Assembly: GCF_035046485.1 (NCBI RefSeq)
Contig: NC_085137.1
Coordinates: forward strand, 344,152,505-344,216,504
Source of the DNA: Aedes albopictus
Lineage: Eukaryota; Arthropoda; Insecta; Diptera; Culicidae
DNA length: 64,000 nucleotides
Reading direction: 5' to 3'
Positions within the stretch are counted from its first letter, which is position 1; the number at the start of each line of letters is the position of its first letter. Of the stretch, positions 18,640 through 28,247 are shown piece by piece. Under the pieces are notes generated by a model that saw nothing but the letters and a program-made list of their open reading frames with translations, searched no databases and had not been told where the DNA came from. A program made the position numbers and the translations under genes.

Positions 18640-20010
18640 ATGGATGAATCAAATGGAGGAGGCGGAATGCCTCCCAAAGATATCATTGCGCGAACGCGGT
18701 TTTACCAGCCATCTTCGCCTGGGCCTTGGGTTGTCTACTTCCGGCGCAAAAGCAAACCTTTGAATATGCTTTCGATTTCTCGAGAGCTGACGCGTAAGTA
18801 TCCTGGGACTGTTATTCATCAAGTGAAACAGTCCAAGCTGCGTGTAACCGCACCTAGTTACAAAGCAGCAAATGAAATTGTTCAGCACGAGTGCTTCAAT
18901 GTTGAGTATTCGCTTTACATATTGTCACGAGAAGTGGAGGTGGAGGTGAAGATCCTCGACGAAACGCTGACCTGCGATGATATTAAGACCGGCGTAGGAC
19001 GCTTCAACAACAGGTCGATCGCTGATGTGAGTATTCTTGATTGTAAACCTCTCCAAAAGGCAACCATGGAAGGGGACAAAAAAGTTTACTCACCGTCAGG
19101 GTCTTTTCGAGTGACTTTCCCAGGCTCCGTCCTCCCGGAATTTGTTGTAATTGATAATGCTTTTTACACAGTACGTCTTTTTAGGCCGAAGGTTTTTAAC
19201 TGTACCAATTGCAAGCAGTTTGGTCACAGTGCTAGCTTTTGCGACAACAAGCCCCGTTGTGGCAAATGCAACCAAGCTCATCTCGAAGAGTCTTGCACAC
19301 AGGAAGCTGAAAAATGTAGCTACTGTGGTAAAGAACTACACGAGTTGCAAAAATGCCCGGCATACAAAAAGCGTATTCAAAATGAGAGTCGCTCAATTAT
19401 TAAGCGCTCCAAGAAGACTTATGCGGAAATGGTGAAATCATTTAATACGCCCGCTAATATGTCTGAGTCAGCTGTCCCAGTTGAAAATCCCTATCAGGAG
19501 TTGTCTTCCGATGATCAGGATGACGGCGAAACTGATGAGGGTGGATCTCTTTCGGAGGTACTCGCATCCGGAAAAAGGAAGTCACCATCTTCCCCGGGAT
19601 TGCGCCGAAAGGTGTTCTTAAAGTCTTCCCTCAAAAGTTTGACAACTTCCAAAGGAGGCGGAGGGAATTTAAAAAGTCCGAAGAAGCAGGTCTCTGATGG
19701 TGCAGTTCCTTGCTGCAGCAAGGACCTTGAACCTCCGCCTCCAACTGTTAAGTATACTTCAAAAAGAAATACTCGACAAGGTGGCAAGAAAAAAGCCACA
19801 AAAGCTCCTCGAATTTCAGCAAAACCTATCAAGCCCAATCGAGGACTGTTCACTTTTAGGGCCCTTGTAGATCGCTTATATGATGCCCTCGGACTTTCCG
19901 ATTCCTTCAGAGGCATACTAGACATTTTTCTCAAAGCAGTAGAAGAGTATCTTCGGAATTTGACACAATCATGGCCCCTCCTTGCTTCGATCATATCTTT
20001 TGATGGATAA
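18640..20010 (+). CDS. ORF1: LINE ORF1 protein (Gag-like, three CCHC knuckles)
   Basis: 456 residues. The central part (about 40-180) is the expected RNA-binding/self-association region. Three Cys/His knuckles follow: CTNCKQFGHSASFC near 188, CGKCNQAHLEESC near 207 and CSYCGKELHELQKC near 226. The second half is Ser/Lys-rich and acidic-basic (about 280-400), with no known domain. The function expected for I-type ORF1 is binding the element RNA in a cytoplasmic ribonucleoprotein. The start at 18640 is the first ATG of the frame after the UTR. The stop TAA at 20008-20010 overlaps the ORF2 ATG. Confidence 0.9.
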   Translation: MDESNGGGGMPPKDIIARTRFYQPSSPGPWVVYFRRKSKPLNMLSISRELTRKYPGTVIHQVKQSKLRVTAPSYKAANEIVQHECFNVEYSLYILSREVEVEVKILDETLTCDDIKTGVGRFNNRSIADVSILDCKPLQKATMEGDKKVYSPSGSFRVTFPGSVLPEFVVIDNAFYTVRLFRPKVFNCTNCKQFGHSASFCDNKPRCGKCNQAHLEESCTQEAEKCSYCGKELHELQKCPAYKKRIQNESRSIIKRSKKTYAEMVKSFNTPANMSESAVPVENPYQELSSDDQDDGETDEGGSLSEVLASGKRKSPSSPGLRRKVFLKSSLKSLTTSKGGGGNLKSPKKQVSDGAVPCCSKDLEPPPPTVKYTSKRNTRQGGKKKATKAPRISAKPIKPNRGLFTFRALVDRLYDALGLSDSFRGILDIFLKAVEEYLRNLTQSWPLLASIISFDG

Positions 20011-23000
20011 TTCATCAACTGAGGTTCAAGATATGATCACTGTGCTACAGTGGAACTGTCATAGTTTAAAACCTAAATTAGACCTGTTTAAATTTTTGGT
20101 TCACAACTCAGATTGTGATATATTTGCACTTTGTGAAACATGGCTATCTTCTGAAGACGAACTCAATTTCCACGATTTTAACATTATTCGCCAGGACCGA
20201 GATGATCATTATGGAGGGGTACTTTTGGGGATCAAAAAAAGTTATTCATTTTATAAAATTCCAATCCCAACTCATCCTGGCGTAGAAATCGTTGCTTGCC
20301 AAATAAACGTAAAGGGTAAAGATCTTTGCGTAGCTTCCGTTTGCATTCCTCCAAGAATTTCAATTAACCGCCGTCATCTTTGGAATGCGATTTCTGCACT
20401 ATCACATCCAGTATTAATTGTGGGTGATATGAACGCACATGGTACAGGGTGGGGCGAACCATATGACGATAATAGAGCGGTCATTTTCTATGATTTGTGC
20501 GACGATTTCAATTTGAACATTTTAAATACAGGTGAAGTGACACGTATTGCATCTGACGGCAAAGAAAGTCGTCTTGACCTATCACTGGGATCAAGTTCAC
20601 TATCATTCGATTGCTTGTGGAAGGTAATCGAGGATCCTCATGGTAGTGATCACTTGCCCATTATAACCACCATCAAACATAATAGTGAAAGGTCAGACCA
20701 TCCAATTCAGGTTCCTTTTGACCTCACAAGGAATATCGATTGGCAAAAGTATGCAGAAGCGGTATCTTTTGGCATCGAATCATTCAATCCTCTCCCACCT
20801 TTGGATGAGTATCGATTCCTGTCTGAACTGATATATAAGAGTGCATTAGAATCACAAAAACGACGTGTTCCAAGTGCAACCTTCAAAAGAAGACCAGCCA
20901 CACTAGGCTGGGATGATGATTGCACCCAGTTGTATCTTAAAAAATCTGATGCTTTCAAAACTTTTCGTAGGCACGGTACCTCAGATCTTTATCAAGAGTA
21001 CGCAAAGCTCGAAAGACAGCTGAGAAACCTGCTGAAAGCAAAGAAGCGTAGTTATTGGCGACACTTCATTGAGGGTCTCTCAAGAGAAACTTCAATGACA
21101 ACGCTTTGGAGAGTGGCTCGCAACATGCGAAACCGCTCTTCTTCTAATGAGAGTGACGAATACTCCAACCGTTGGATATTCAGCTTCGCGAAAAAGGTCT
21201 GCCCAGACTCAGTCCCAGCACAACCGATTTCTTGGGAAACATCCCCAAGAGACGGTTCTCTGGACAGACCCTTCAGTATGCTGGAACTTTCTATGGCTCT
21301 TCTTTCATCAAACAATTCCGCTCCGGGATGCGATATGATCAAGTTCAATCTTCTAAAGAATCTCCCAGATATCGCGAAAAGACGATTACTGGACCTGTTC
21401 AACTCATTCATGGAGAACAACATCGTTCCGCATGAATGGAGACAGGTCAAAGTAATAGCTATTCAAAAGCCTGGTAAACCAGCGTCTGATCATAATTCAT
21501 ACCGCCCAATTGCTATGTTATCATGTTTAAGGAAATTGTTGGAAAAAATGATCCTATCGCGACTCGACCATTGGGTTGAATCGAATAGCTTGCTTTCAAA
21601 TACACAGTTCGGGTTTCGCAAGGGCAAAGGAACAAACGATTGTCTAGCGTTGCTTTCAACAGATATTCAACTGGCCTTTGCGGAAAAGGAGCAACTGGCT
21701 TCAGTTTTCTTGGATATTAAGGGCGCCTTTGATTCAGTTTCCATAGGAATATTGTCAGAAAAACTGCACAATAGTGGACTTCCAGGAATTTTAAATAATT
21801 TCTTGTATAATTTGTTGTCAGAAAAACATATGAGTTTCAATCTCGGACAACTGACAACTTCCAGAATTAGTTACATGGGCCTACCCCAAGGCTCATGTTT
21901 AAGTCCCTTGCTTTATAATTTTTACGTGAAAGACATTGATAGTTGCTTGGAAGGACAATGCACGCTAAGACAACTTGCAGATGATGCTGTGGTTTCTCTA
22001 AAAGGCCCACATGCAGAAATGCTGCAAAGACCATTGCAAAATTCTCTAAATAATCTGTCAACCTGGGCAAGAGATTTGGGGATCGAGTTTGCTCCGCAAA
22101 AAACTCAATTGGTTGTGTTTTCTAAAAAGCGGAACCCAGCCCAACTGAAACTCAATCTTTTGGGAATAGAAATCGACCAGTCTTTGACTTCGAAATACCT
22201 TGGGGTCTGGTTTGATTCAAAAGGCACTTGGGGTACCCAAATCAAGTATTTGGTGCAAAAATGTCAACAAAGGATCAATTTTCTACGCACAATTACCGGT
22301 ACATGGTGGGGTGCTCACCCGGAAGACCTCATAAAACTTTACAAAACGACTATTCTCTCTGTTATTGAGTATGGCTCTTTCTGCTTCCACTCAGCAGCAA
22401 ACTGTCACCTAATAAAGCTGGAACGAATTCAATACCGTTGTTTGCGTATTGCCCTCGGCTGTATGCACTCAACGCATAATGCGAGCCTGGAGGTCCTGGC
22501 AGGGGTGAAACCTCTCCAGAACCGCTTCTGGGAGCTCTCGCTAAGGTTACTTATCAAGTGTGGAGTGAGCAACACACTTGTTATTGCAAACTTCGAAGAA
22601 ATGCTCAGTCTGAACACTCAGTCAAAATTCATGAGAATCTATCTTTTCTACATGTCATCTGATATAAGCCTCCCAGGTTATAATCCTCCTCGTGTACACT
22701 TCACCAATGACAGTTCCTCTGTTAAATACGATCTGTCCATGAAACAAGCTGTTCAGGGAATACCAGATCAACTTCGGTGTATATCTATTCCTCGCATTTT
22801 TAACGAAAAGTACCAAAATGTCAATTCCTGTAAGAGATTCTTCACTGATGGGTCCCGCATCAATGGGTCTACTGGCTTCGGTGTTTTCAATGAAAATTCC
22901 ACCGCCTTCCGAAAACTTCAAGAACCTTGTTCTGTTTATGTTGCTGAGCTGGCAGCAATCGACTTCGCTTTGGGGATGATTTCCAACATGCCCGCAGACC

Positions 23001-23689
23001 ATTTCTTCATCTTCTCGGATAGTCTTAGTTCTATTGAGGCACTCCGGTCGATGAAACCTGTAAGGCATGCATCTTACTTTCTTACAAAAATAAGAGAGCA
23101 GATGTGTGCACTGGTCGAAAGATCATACAAGATTACCTTTGTATGGGTCCCCTCTCATTGCTCAATTTATGGCAATGAGAAGGCGGATTCTCTCGCAAAG
23201 GTGGGCGCACAGGAAGGCGAGATCTATGATAGAAGAATTTCACATGATGAATTTTTCCATTTAGTTCGCCAGAGTTCTCTTCAAAGTTGGCAACATGATT
23301 GGCGAGATGACCAACTGGGACGGTGGTTACATTCGATTATTCCTAAAGTTTCTTTGCGAGCGTGGCATTATGGTTTGGACGTAGGTCGAGACTTTATTCG
23401 CGTAATGTCAAGACTTATGTCAAACCACTACTCGCTAGGCGCACACTTGCATAGAATAAAGCTCGCGCTCAACAATATTTGCACTAAGTGTGGTTCCGGT
23501 TATGATGACATCGACCACGTAGTTTGGCAATGCCCGGATAATGACGCCTCCAGAGCACTACTATTGGATACCCTTGAGGCCCGAGGTAGACAACCCTTTG
23601 TTCCAGTAAGGGATGTGTTGGGAACCCGCGATCTCCCCTATATGCAATCCATTTATGAATTTCTCCGCTCATCTGGTATAAGAATTTAA
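20003..23689 (+). CDS. ORF2: LINE ORF2 protein (APE endonuclease, RT, RNase H)
   Basis: 1228 residues from the ATG at 20003. The frame is open a little upstream (ATG at 19982), but 20003 overlaps the ORF1 stop as ATGGATAA. The APE-type endonuclease has QWNCHSL near 15, CETW near 45, GDMNAHG near 140 and GSDHLPI near 213. The RT has SYRPIAML near 498, GLPQGSCLSPLLYN near 630 and LADDAVV near 657. RNase H has FFTDGSR near 946, SDSLSS near 1004 and VPSHCSIYGNEKAD near 1048. A C-terminal CxxC...H...C motif (CTKCGSGYDDIDHVVWQC) lies near 1160. All catalytic signatures are present. The protein would nick and reverse-transcribe at the target. Confidence 0.95.
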   Translation: MDNSSTEVQDMITVLQWNCHSLKPKLDLFKFLVHNSDCDIFALCETWLSSEDELNFHDFNIIRQDRDDHYGGVLLGIKKSYSFYKIPIPTHPGVEIVACQINVKGKDLCVASVCIPPRISINRRHLWNAISALSHPVLIVGDMNAHGTGWGEPYDDNRAVIFYDLCDDFNLNILNTGEVTRIASDGKESRLDLSLGSSSLSFDCLWKVIEDPHGSDHLPIITTIKHNSERSDHPIQVPFDLTRNIDWQKYAEAVSFGIESFNPLPPLDEYRFLSELIYKSALESQKRRVPSATFKRRPATLGWDDDCTQLYLKKSDAFKTFRRHGTSDLYQEYAKLERQLRNLLKAKKRSYWRHFIEGLSRETSMTTLWRVARNMRNRSSSNESDEYSNRWIFSFAKKVCPDSVPAQPISWETSPRDGSLDRPFSMLELSMALLSSNNSAPGCDMIKFNLLKNLPDIAKRRLLDLFNSFMENNIVPHEWRQVKVIAIQKPGKPASDHNSYRPIAMLSCLRKLLEKMILSRLDHWVESNSLLSNTQFGFRKGKGTNDCLALLSTDIQLAFAEKEQLASVFLDIKGAFDSVSIGILSEKLHNSGLPGILNNFLYNLLSEKHMSFNLGQLTTSRISYMGLPQGSCLSPLLYNFYVKDIDSCLEGQCTLRQLADDAVVSLKGPHAEMLQRPLQNSLNNLSTWARDLGIEFAPQKTQLVVFSKKRNPAQLKLNLLGIEIDQSLTSKYLGVWFDSKGTWGTQIKYLVQKCQQRINFLRTITGTWWGAHPEDLIKLYKTTILSVIEYGSFCFHSAANCHLIKLERIQYRCLRIALGCMHSTHNASLEVLAGVKPLQNRFWELSLRLLIKCGVSNTLVIANFEEMLSLNTQSKFMRIYLFYMSSDISLPGYNPPRVHFTNDSSSVKYDLSMKQAVQGIPDQLRCISIPRIFNEKYQNVNSCKRFFTDGSRINGSTGFGVFNENSTAFRKLQEPCSVYVAELAAIDFALGMISNMPADHFFIFSDSLSSIEALRSMKPVRHASYFLTKIREQMCALVERSYKITFVWVPSHCSIYGNEKADSLAKVGAQEGEIYDRRISHDEFFHLVRQSSLQSWQHDWRDDQLGRWLHSIIPKVSLRAWHYGLDVGRDFIRVMSRLMSNHYSLGAHLHRIKLALNNICTKCGSGYDDIDHVVWQCPDNDASRALLLDTLEARGRQPFVPVRDVLGTRDLPYMQSIYEFLRSSGIRI

Positions 23690-23827
23690 TTCGCTAGTGT
23701 TTGCTTCTCCAGTTTTTTCTTTGTTTTGTCCTCCTCGTGTTGCTCTCCGCTCATCTGATATAAAAGTTTAATTCGCTTGTGTTTTCTTCTCCAGTTTTTT
23801 TTTTCTCTGTTTTGTCCTCCTCGTGTT
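23669..23827 (+). repeat. tandem duplication across the ORF2 stop in the LINE 3' end
   Basis: A unit of about 78 bp occurs twice in a row: CTCCGCTCATCTGGTATAAG...CTCCTCGTGTTG at 23669-23746, then CTCCGCTCATCTGATATAAA...CTCCTCGTGTTAC. The first copy contains the ORF2 C-terminus and TAA. The second repeats the same codons and an in-frame-style TAA within the 3' UTR, with a longer T tract. Confidence 0.8.
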
Positions 23828-24625
23828 ACCGAGCTGCTCCTGGCCATCCGGAAGACCAAGCCCTTCAACAAGCTGGTACCAACACCACAAGGCACCGAAC
23901 ACGTTAGCAAAATGCGATTAGCACCCGGATGAGCTGCAGTAAACCTTCGGTCCAGTCCTCACCCTGTCCATCCTGCAAAATGTGACCTTCTAACCTCGAG
24001 CTGCCACGAGTACCCTGGCCTCCACCCATCACTAACAAACATGATTGAAAAGTTATTATCTTGTACATAGTATATTATTAAGTGCAAAAAGAGATCTTCG
24101 GCTCCGTAAAGCGTTATACGCGATTGAGCCCCAAATAAATGAACTAGATAAAAAAAAAAAAAAAATTTTCATCGATGCTTTGGCCAGCAGGATCGACATC
24201 ACTGCGTGCAATGATCGATGATTGTGCGCGCCAAAAGACATCACCGCGCTGCCGTCGTCGTCGTTGGTACTGCGGTGGGTGGTAAACACCGCCAACCACA
24301 GTTTAGTGCGGTCGAAACAAATCGTTAAAAATTTCTACTTTCGAGTGAACTAATGCTTAGTAATCGTGATTACTTGGAAAGAGGCTTGTATTTGAAGTAG
24401 TGTGAATACATTTTTATGCCGAATATCTCGCGTGAAATTGATTATTTTATAAAATAAGATAAGTGTCGATTTTTTACAAATATGTATTGGTGCAATGTTG
24501 TGTAAAGTTGATTTCGGTCAATGATTTTGAAGAAGCCATTTTGCGATGACACGCTAAGGGGCCTTAAATTGCTAAAATTTCACAGACATGCTTACCCGAA
24601 TATATTTTAGAACAATGATAATTAC

Positions 24626-25416
24626 AAGAAACAGAAACAGAAACAGAAACGAAACAGAAACAGAAACAGAAACAGAAACAGAAACAGAAACAGAAACAGA
24701 AACAGAAACAGAAACAGAAACAGAAACAGAAACAGAAACAGAAACTGAAACAGAAACAGAAACAGAAACAGAAACAGAAACAGAAACAGAGAAACAGAGA
24801 AACAGAGAAACAGAGAAACAGAGAAACAGAGAAACAGAGAAACAGAGAAACAGAGAAACAGAGAAACAGAGAAACAGAGAAACAGAGAAACAGAGAAACA
24901 GAGAAACAGAGAAACAGTGAAACAGAGAAACAGAGAAACAGAGAAACAGAGAAACAGAGAAACAGAGAAACAGAGAAACAGAGAAACAGAGAAACAGAGA
25001 AACAGAGAAACAGAGAAACAGAGAAACAGAGAAACAGAGAAACAGAGAAACAGAGAAACAGAGAAACAGAGAAACAGAGAAACAGAGAAACAGAGAAACA
25101 GAGAAACAGAGAAACAGAGAAACAGAGAAACAGAGAAACAGAGAAACAGAGAAACAGAGAAACAGAGAAACAGAGAAACAGAGAAACAGAGAAACAGAGA
25201 AACAGAGAAACAGAGAAACAGAGAAACAGATAAACAGAGAAACAGAGAAACAGAGAAACAGAGAAACAGAGAAACAGAGAAACAGAGAAACAGAGAAACA
25301 AAGAAACAGAGAAACAGAGAAACAGAGAAACAGAGAAACAGAGAAACAGAGAAACAGAGAAACAGAGAAACAGAGAAACAGAGAAACAGAGAAATAGAGA
25401 AACAGAGAAACAGAAA
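24626..25416. repeat. (CAGAAA)n then (CAGAGAAA)n satellite, array 1
   Basis: A hexamer array to about 24786 changes abruptly to an octamer array with few substitutions. Long ORFs in several frames (RNRETEKQ or SVSLFLCF repeats) are an artefact of an 8-bp unit lacking stops. They are not genes. Confidence 0.95.
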
Positions 25417-26595
25417 CAAGAAGCTTCTTGTTCAGCAGGCCTTGTCAACCAACCGCCATATAAAATTTCAAGGATTTAAGCTTTGCTTTTACTATCCGTA
25501 GTTATTTATTTATATACATATAAATATACATATATATATATTTATACAGAAACAGAAACAGAAACAGAAACAGAAACAGAAACAGAAACAGAAACAGAAA
25601 CAGAGAAACAGAGAAACAGAGAAACAGAGAAACAGAGAAACAGAGAAACAGAGAAACAGAGAAACAGAGAAACAGAGAAACAGAGAAACAGAGAAACAGA
25701 GAAACAGAGAAACAGAGAAACAGAGAAACAGAGAAACAGAGAAACAGAGAAACAGAGAAACAGAGAAACAGAGAAACAGAGAAACAGAGAAACAGAGAAA
25801 CAGAGAAACAGAGAAACAGAGAAACAGAGAAACAGAGAAACATAGAAACAGAGAAACAGAGAAAAAGAGAAAAAGAGAAACAGAGAAACAGAGAAACAGA
25901 GAAACAGAGAAACAGAGAAACAGAGAAATAGAGAAACAGAGAAACAGAGAAACAGAGAAACAGAGAAACAGAGAAACAGAGAAACAGAGAAACAGAGAAA
26001 CAGAGAAACAGAGAAACAGAGAAACAGAGAAACAGAGAAACAGAGAAACAGAGAAACAGAGAAACAGAGAAACAGAGAAACAGAGAAACAGAGAAACAGA
26101 GAAACAGAGAAACAGAGAAACAGAGAAACAGAGAAACAGAGAAACAGAGAAACAGAGAAACAGAGAAACAGAGAAACAGAGAAACAGAGAAACAGAGAAA
26201 CAGAGAAACAGAGAAACAGAGAAACAGAGAAACAGAGAAACAGAGAAACAGAGAAACAGAGAAACAGAGAAACATAGAAACATAGAAACAGAGAAACAGA
26301 GAAACAGAGAAACAGAGAAACAGAGAAACAGAGAAACAGAGAAACAGAGAAACAGAGAAACAGAGAAACAGAGAAACAGAGAAACAGAGAAACAGAGAAA
26401 CAGAGAAACAGAGAAACAGAGAAACAGAGAAACAGAGAAACAGAGAAACAGAGAAACAGAGAAACAGAGAAATAGAGAAACAGAGAAACAGAAACAAGAA
26501 GCTTCTTGTTCAGCAGGCCTTGTCAACCAACCGCCATATAAAATTTCAAGGATTTAAGCTTTGCTTTTACTATCCGTAGTTATTTATTTATATTA
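25412..26595. repeat. duplicated satellite module: second array plus shared 106-bp tail
   Basis: Array 2 (about 25547-26494) repeats the order hexamer then octamer. Both arrays end in the same unique tail of about 106 bp, beginning AACAAGAAGCTTCTTG (25413-25518 and 26490-26595). A (TA)-rich link at 25515-25547 separates the modules. The whole module [hexamer-octamer-tail] was therefore duplicated, not just slipped. Confidence 0.85.
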
Positions 26596-26596
26596 T

Positions 26597-27945
26597 CAAG
26601 AAATCTTATTCACTAGATCACAACTGTTCGTGTGGTTGCCTTAGATTTGCGAATGTCTTAATTTTCTTACCGCTAACATAGGTGCTGTGCCTTTCCCACC
26701 ATTGGCTACCGTCTTGTGCAATCATGCTCTCCCTTCCGGTTTGCCTCGCCGTTTTATGAAATAAAATAACAGTTATTATCAAGTTGTATCTACACGAGAC
26801 CGACAGACACGGGAACATAACGACGGCGCGACGGGGAGATGAAGAGAAGACGGTCGACCAAAACGGGGTACACCAAAGAAAAACTCGAGTCAATTGTCGG
26901 TCTCGTTTCCTCCAATTTTTAGAAGCTCGTAGATTTCATTGGCAGCCAGCCCTCTGTTCCACATTGTCTGCGCAACACAAAAGGATCCATGGGGATGAAT
27001 ACGATGGAAGCTGTGTGGCGTAGTCGTCGTGTAGGGATGTGGGTGGATCGCTTCCGTTCATCATTGGGTTGCTGCAAGCGCAGGATGCTCCGGCAGGACA
27101 GCTGTTGGGCTGCCAGCGACTACTCTATAGGTACCAGAATAAAGCAAGCAATGAAAGAAAAAGCAAAGCTCGACTAAGCCGCCACAATAATCCGATAATT
27201 GGATGGCGCAGCCGAGCAAAAGAGGATCAGAATAAGAAAATGAATTGCGGGAAAATATGCTCCACAGACCGCTCGCCGAGAAGAGCAAATAGAAACGCTG
27301 CTCGTCCCTTCGTCAGAAAGAAGTTGGGCAGTGGAAAAGTTAGATCTGCTGCCGCTTCATTTTCCTAGGAACATTCCATTTAAGTACTTTATCCTTTTCA
27401 ATTACTGAGGGATCTCGACAATTCCAAATAGGTAAGAAACTTACTCACACTTCCAGTTTCTACAAAGAGTAGACTCAAAAGCACTTTGATTTTCTTCAGA
27501 AACTGCTTGATGTTGTTTGCTGACTAACGGTGAGTGGACGGATTATGCACCATTATTCGTAATCAAATGTTTTGTGATGTGATACTAAAAACGCTACATC
27601 CATTTCGCCGGGAATACATGCCCAATTCTCAAACATCAACGATCGATCAGTCTTCTCCGTCATTAGCATATGAATCGAAAGTTATGCATCCGGTCGAAAC
27701 AGCTGGCAGAACTGCAAAAAAAAATCGTTTCCGTCACAAACAAAAACTGCATAGCCATCTGACTGGCTTCATACATGTGGAACAAAAATACCTGTTGCTG
27801 CGGATGCTTTTGTGAACGTAAACGTTTGCCAGCTGCTAATATTATCATTCAAATTGAACAAACAAATAGATTGTTTTATATTGATCAAAGGTTATGGTTT
27901 CGTAGCTTTTTGCAATTATTTTTTTATTTTTATTAATTCGTTTAT
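26597..27945. other. no gene seen
   Basis: A moderately GC-rich 700 bp (26640-27370) without a recognisable protein or repeat is followed by AT-rich DNA. Short ORFs on both strands show no domain. This may be host intergenic sequence or an old element. Confidence 0.35.
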
Positions 27946-27949
27946 TTAA

Positions 27950-28065
27950 CCCTAAAAGGGATACCTTCATGGCCTCAGTTTCGTCACCTCGCTGAATGTG
28001 TTCCATCAAATACGAGCTCTGAAAAGCGCCTGGGGTCCAATGGACCCCAGGTATCCCTTTTAGGG
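27950..28065. mobile_element. 116-bp piggyBac-like MITE (TTAA, CCCTA ends)
   Basis: CCCTAAAAGGGATACCT is inverted at the other end (AGGTATCCCTTTTAGGG), and TTAA lies on both sides (27946-27949, 28066-28069). CCCT/AGGG termini with TTAA are typical of piggyBac. An internal palindrome, CTGGGGTCC/GGACCCCAG, is at 28030-28050. Non-coding. Confidence 0.85.
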
Positions 28066-28247
28066 TTAAAAGGCTCGGGCGCCGCATGGGCATAACTGAG
28101 TCGAAGTCATTTGTTCATTTTGTTTACATTAATTAAGTTTGGGAAGCCGAAGTACTCGCGGTTGTTTCGAGGTTAGGGATTACAAAAAAAAAATAGTTGG
28201 GAAGGAGGGATTTAGGGGACTTAAATTAAATCATATGCTAACTAATA

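Larger units (their letters stand above)
17969..24164 (+). mobile_element. full-length I-superfamily LINE, apparently intact
   Basis: A 6.2-kb element flanked by the 14-bp target duplication ATTTTCATCGATGC (17955-17968 and 24165-24178) and ending in about 15 A residues. It has a roughly 670-bp 5' UTR, ORF1 with three zinc knuckles, ORF2 with endonuclease, RT and RNase H, and a 475-bp 3' UTR. Both ORFs are open from end to end and the duplication is perfect, so the insertion is recent and the copy may be competent. The RNase H and the RT tail style place it in the I/LOA group. I clade is favoured. Confidence 0.93.
17457..24563. mobile_element. TTAA-flanked inverted-repeat element, split by the LINE
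   Basis: GGCCCCTTAGCGTGTCA at 17457-17473 is exactly repeated in inverse at 24547-24563, and each end is bordered by TTAA (17453-17456, 24564-24567). Without the LINE and one target duplication the element is about 0.9 kb with no ORF. TTAA duplications are typical of piggyBac-type transposons, although these termini begin GG rather than CC, so the superfamily is an inference. The LINE at 17969-24164 inserted into it later. Confidence 0.75.

Noticed and set aside
24626..26494. CRISPR-like array
   Set aside because: There are no unique spacers. It is a simple satellite in a eukaryotic genome.
24564..26526. Long ORFs of up to 338 codons with SVSLFLCF or RNRETEKQ repeats
   Set aside because: They are translations of 6-bp and 8-bp satellites open in several frames on both strands. 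No coding signal.
27950..28065. Rho-independent-type terminator from the strong hairpin
   Set aside because: The hairpin is the inverted-repeat structure of a TTAA-flanked MITE in a eukaryotic genome.
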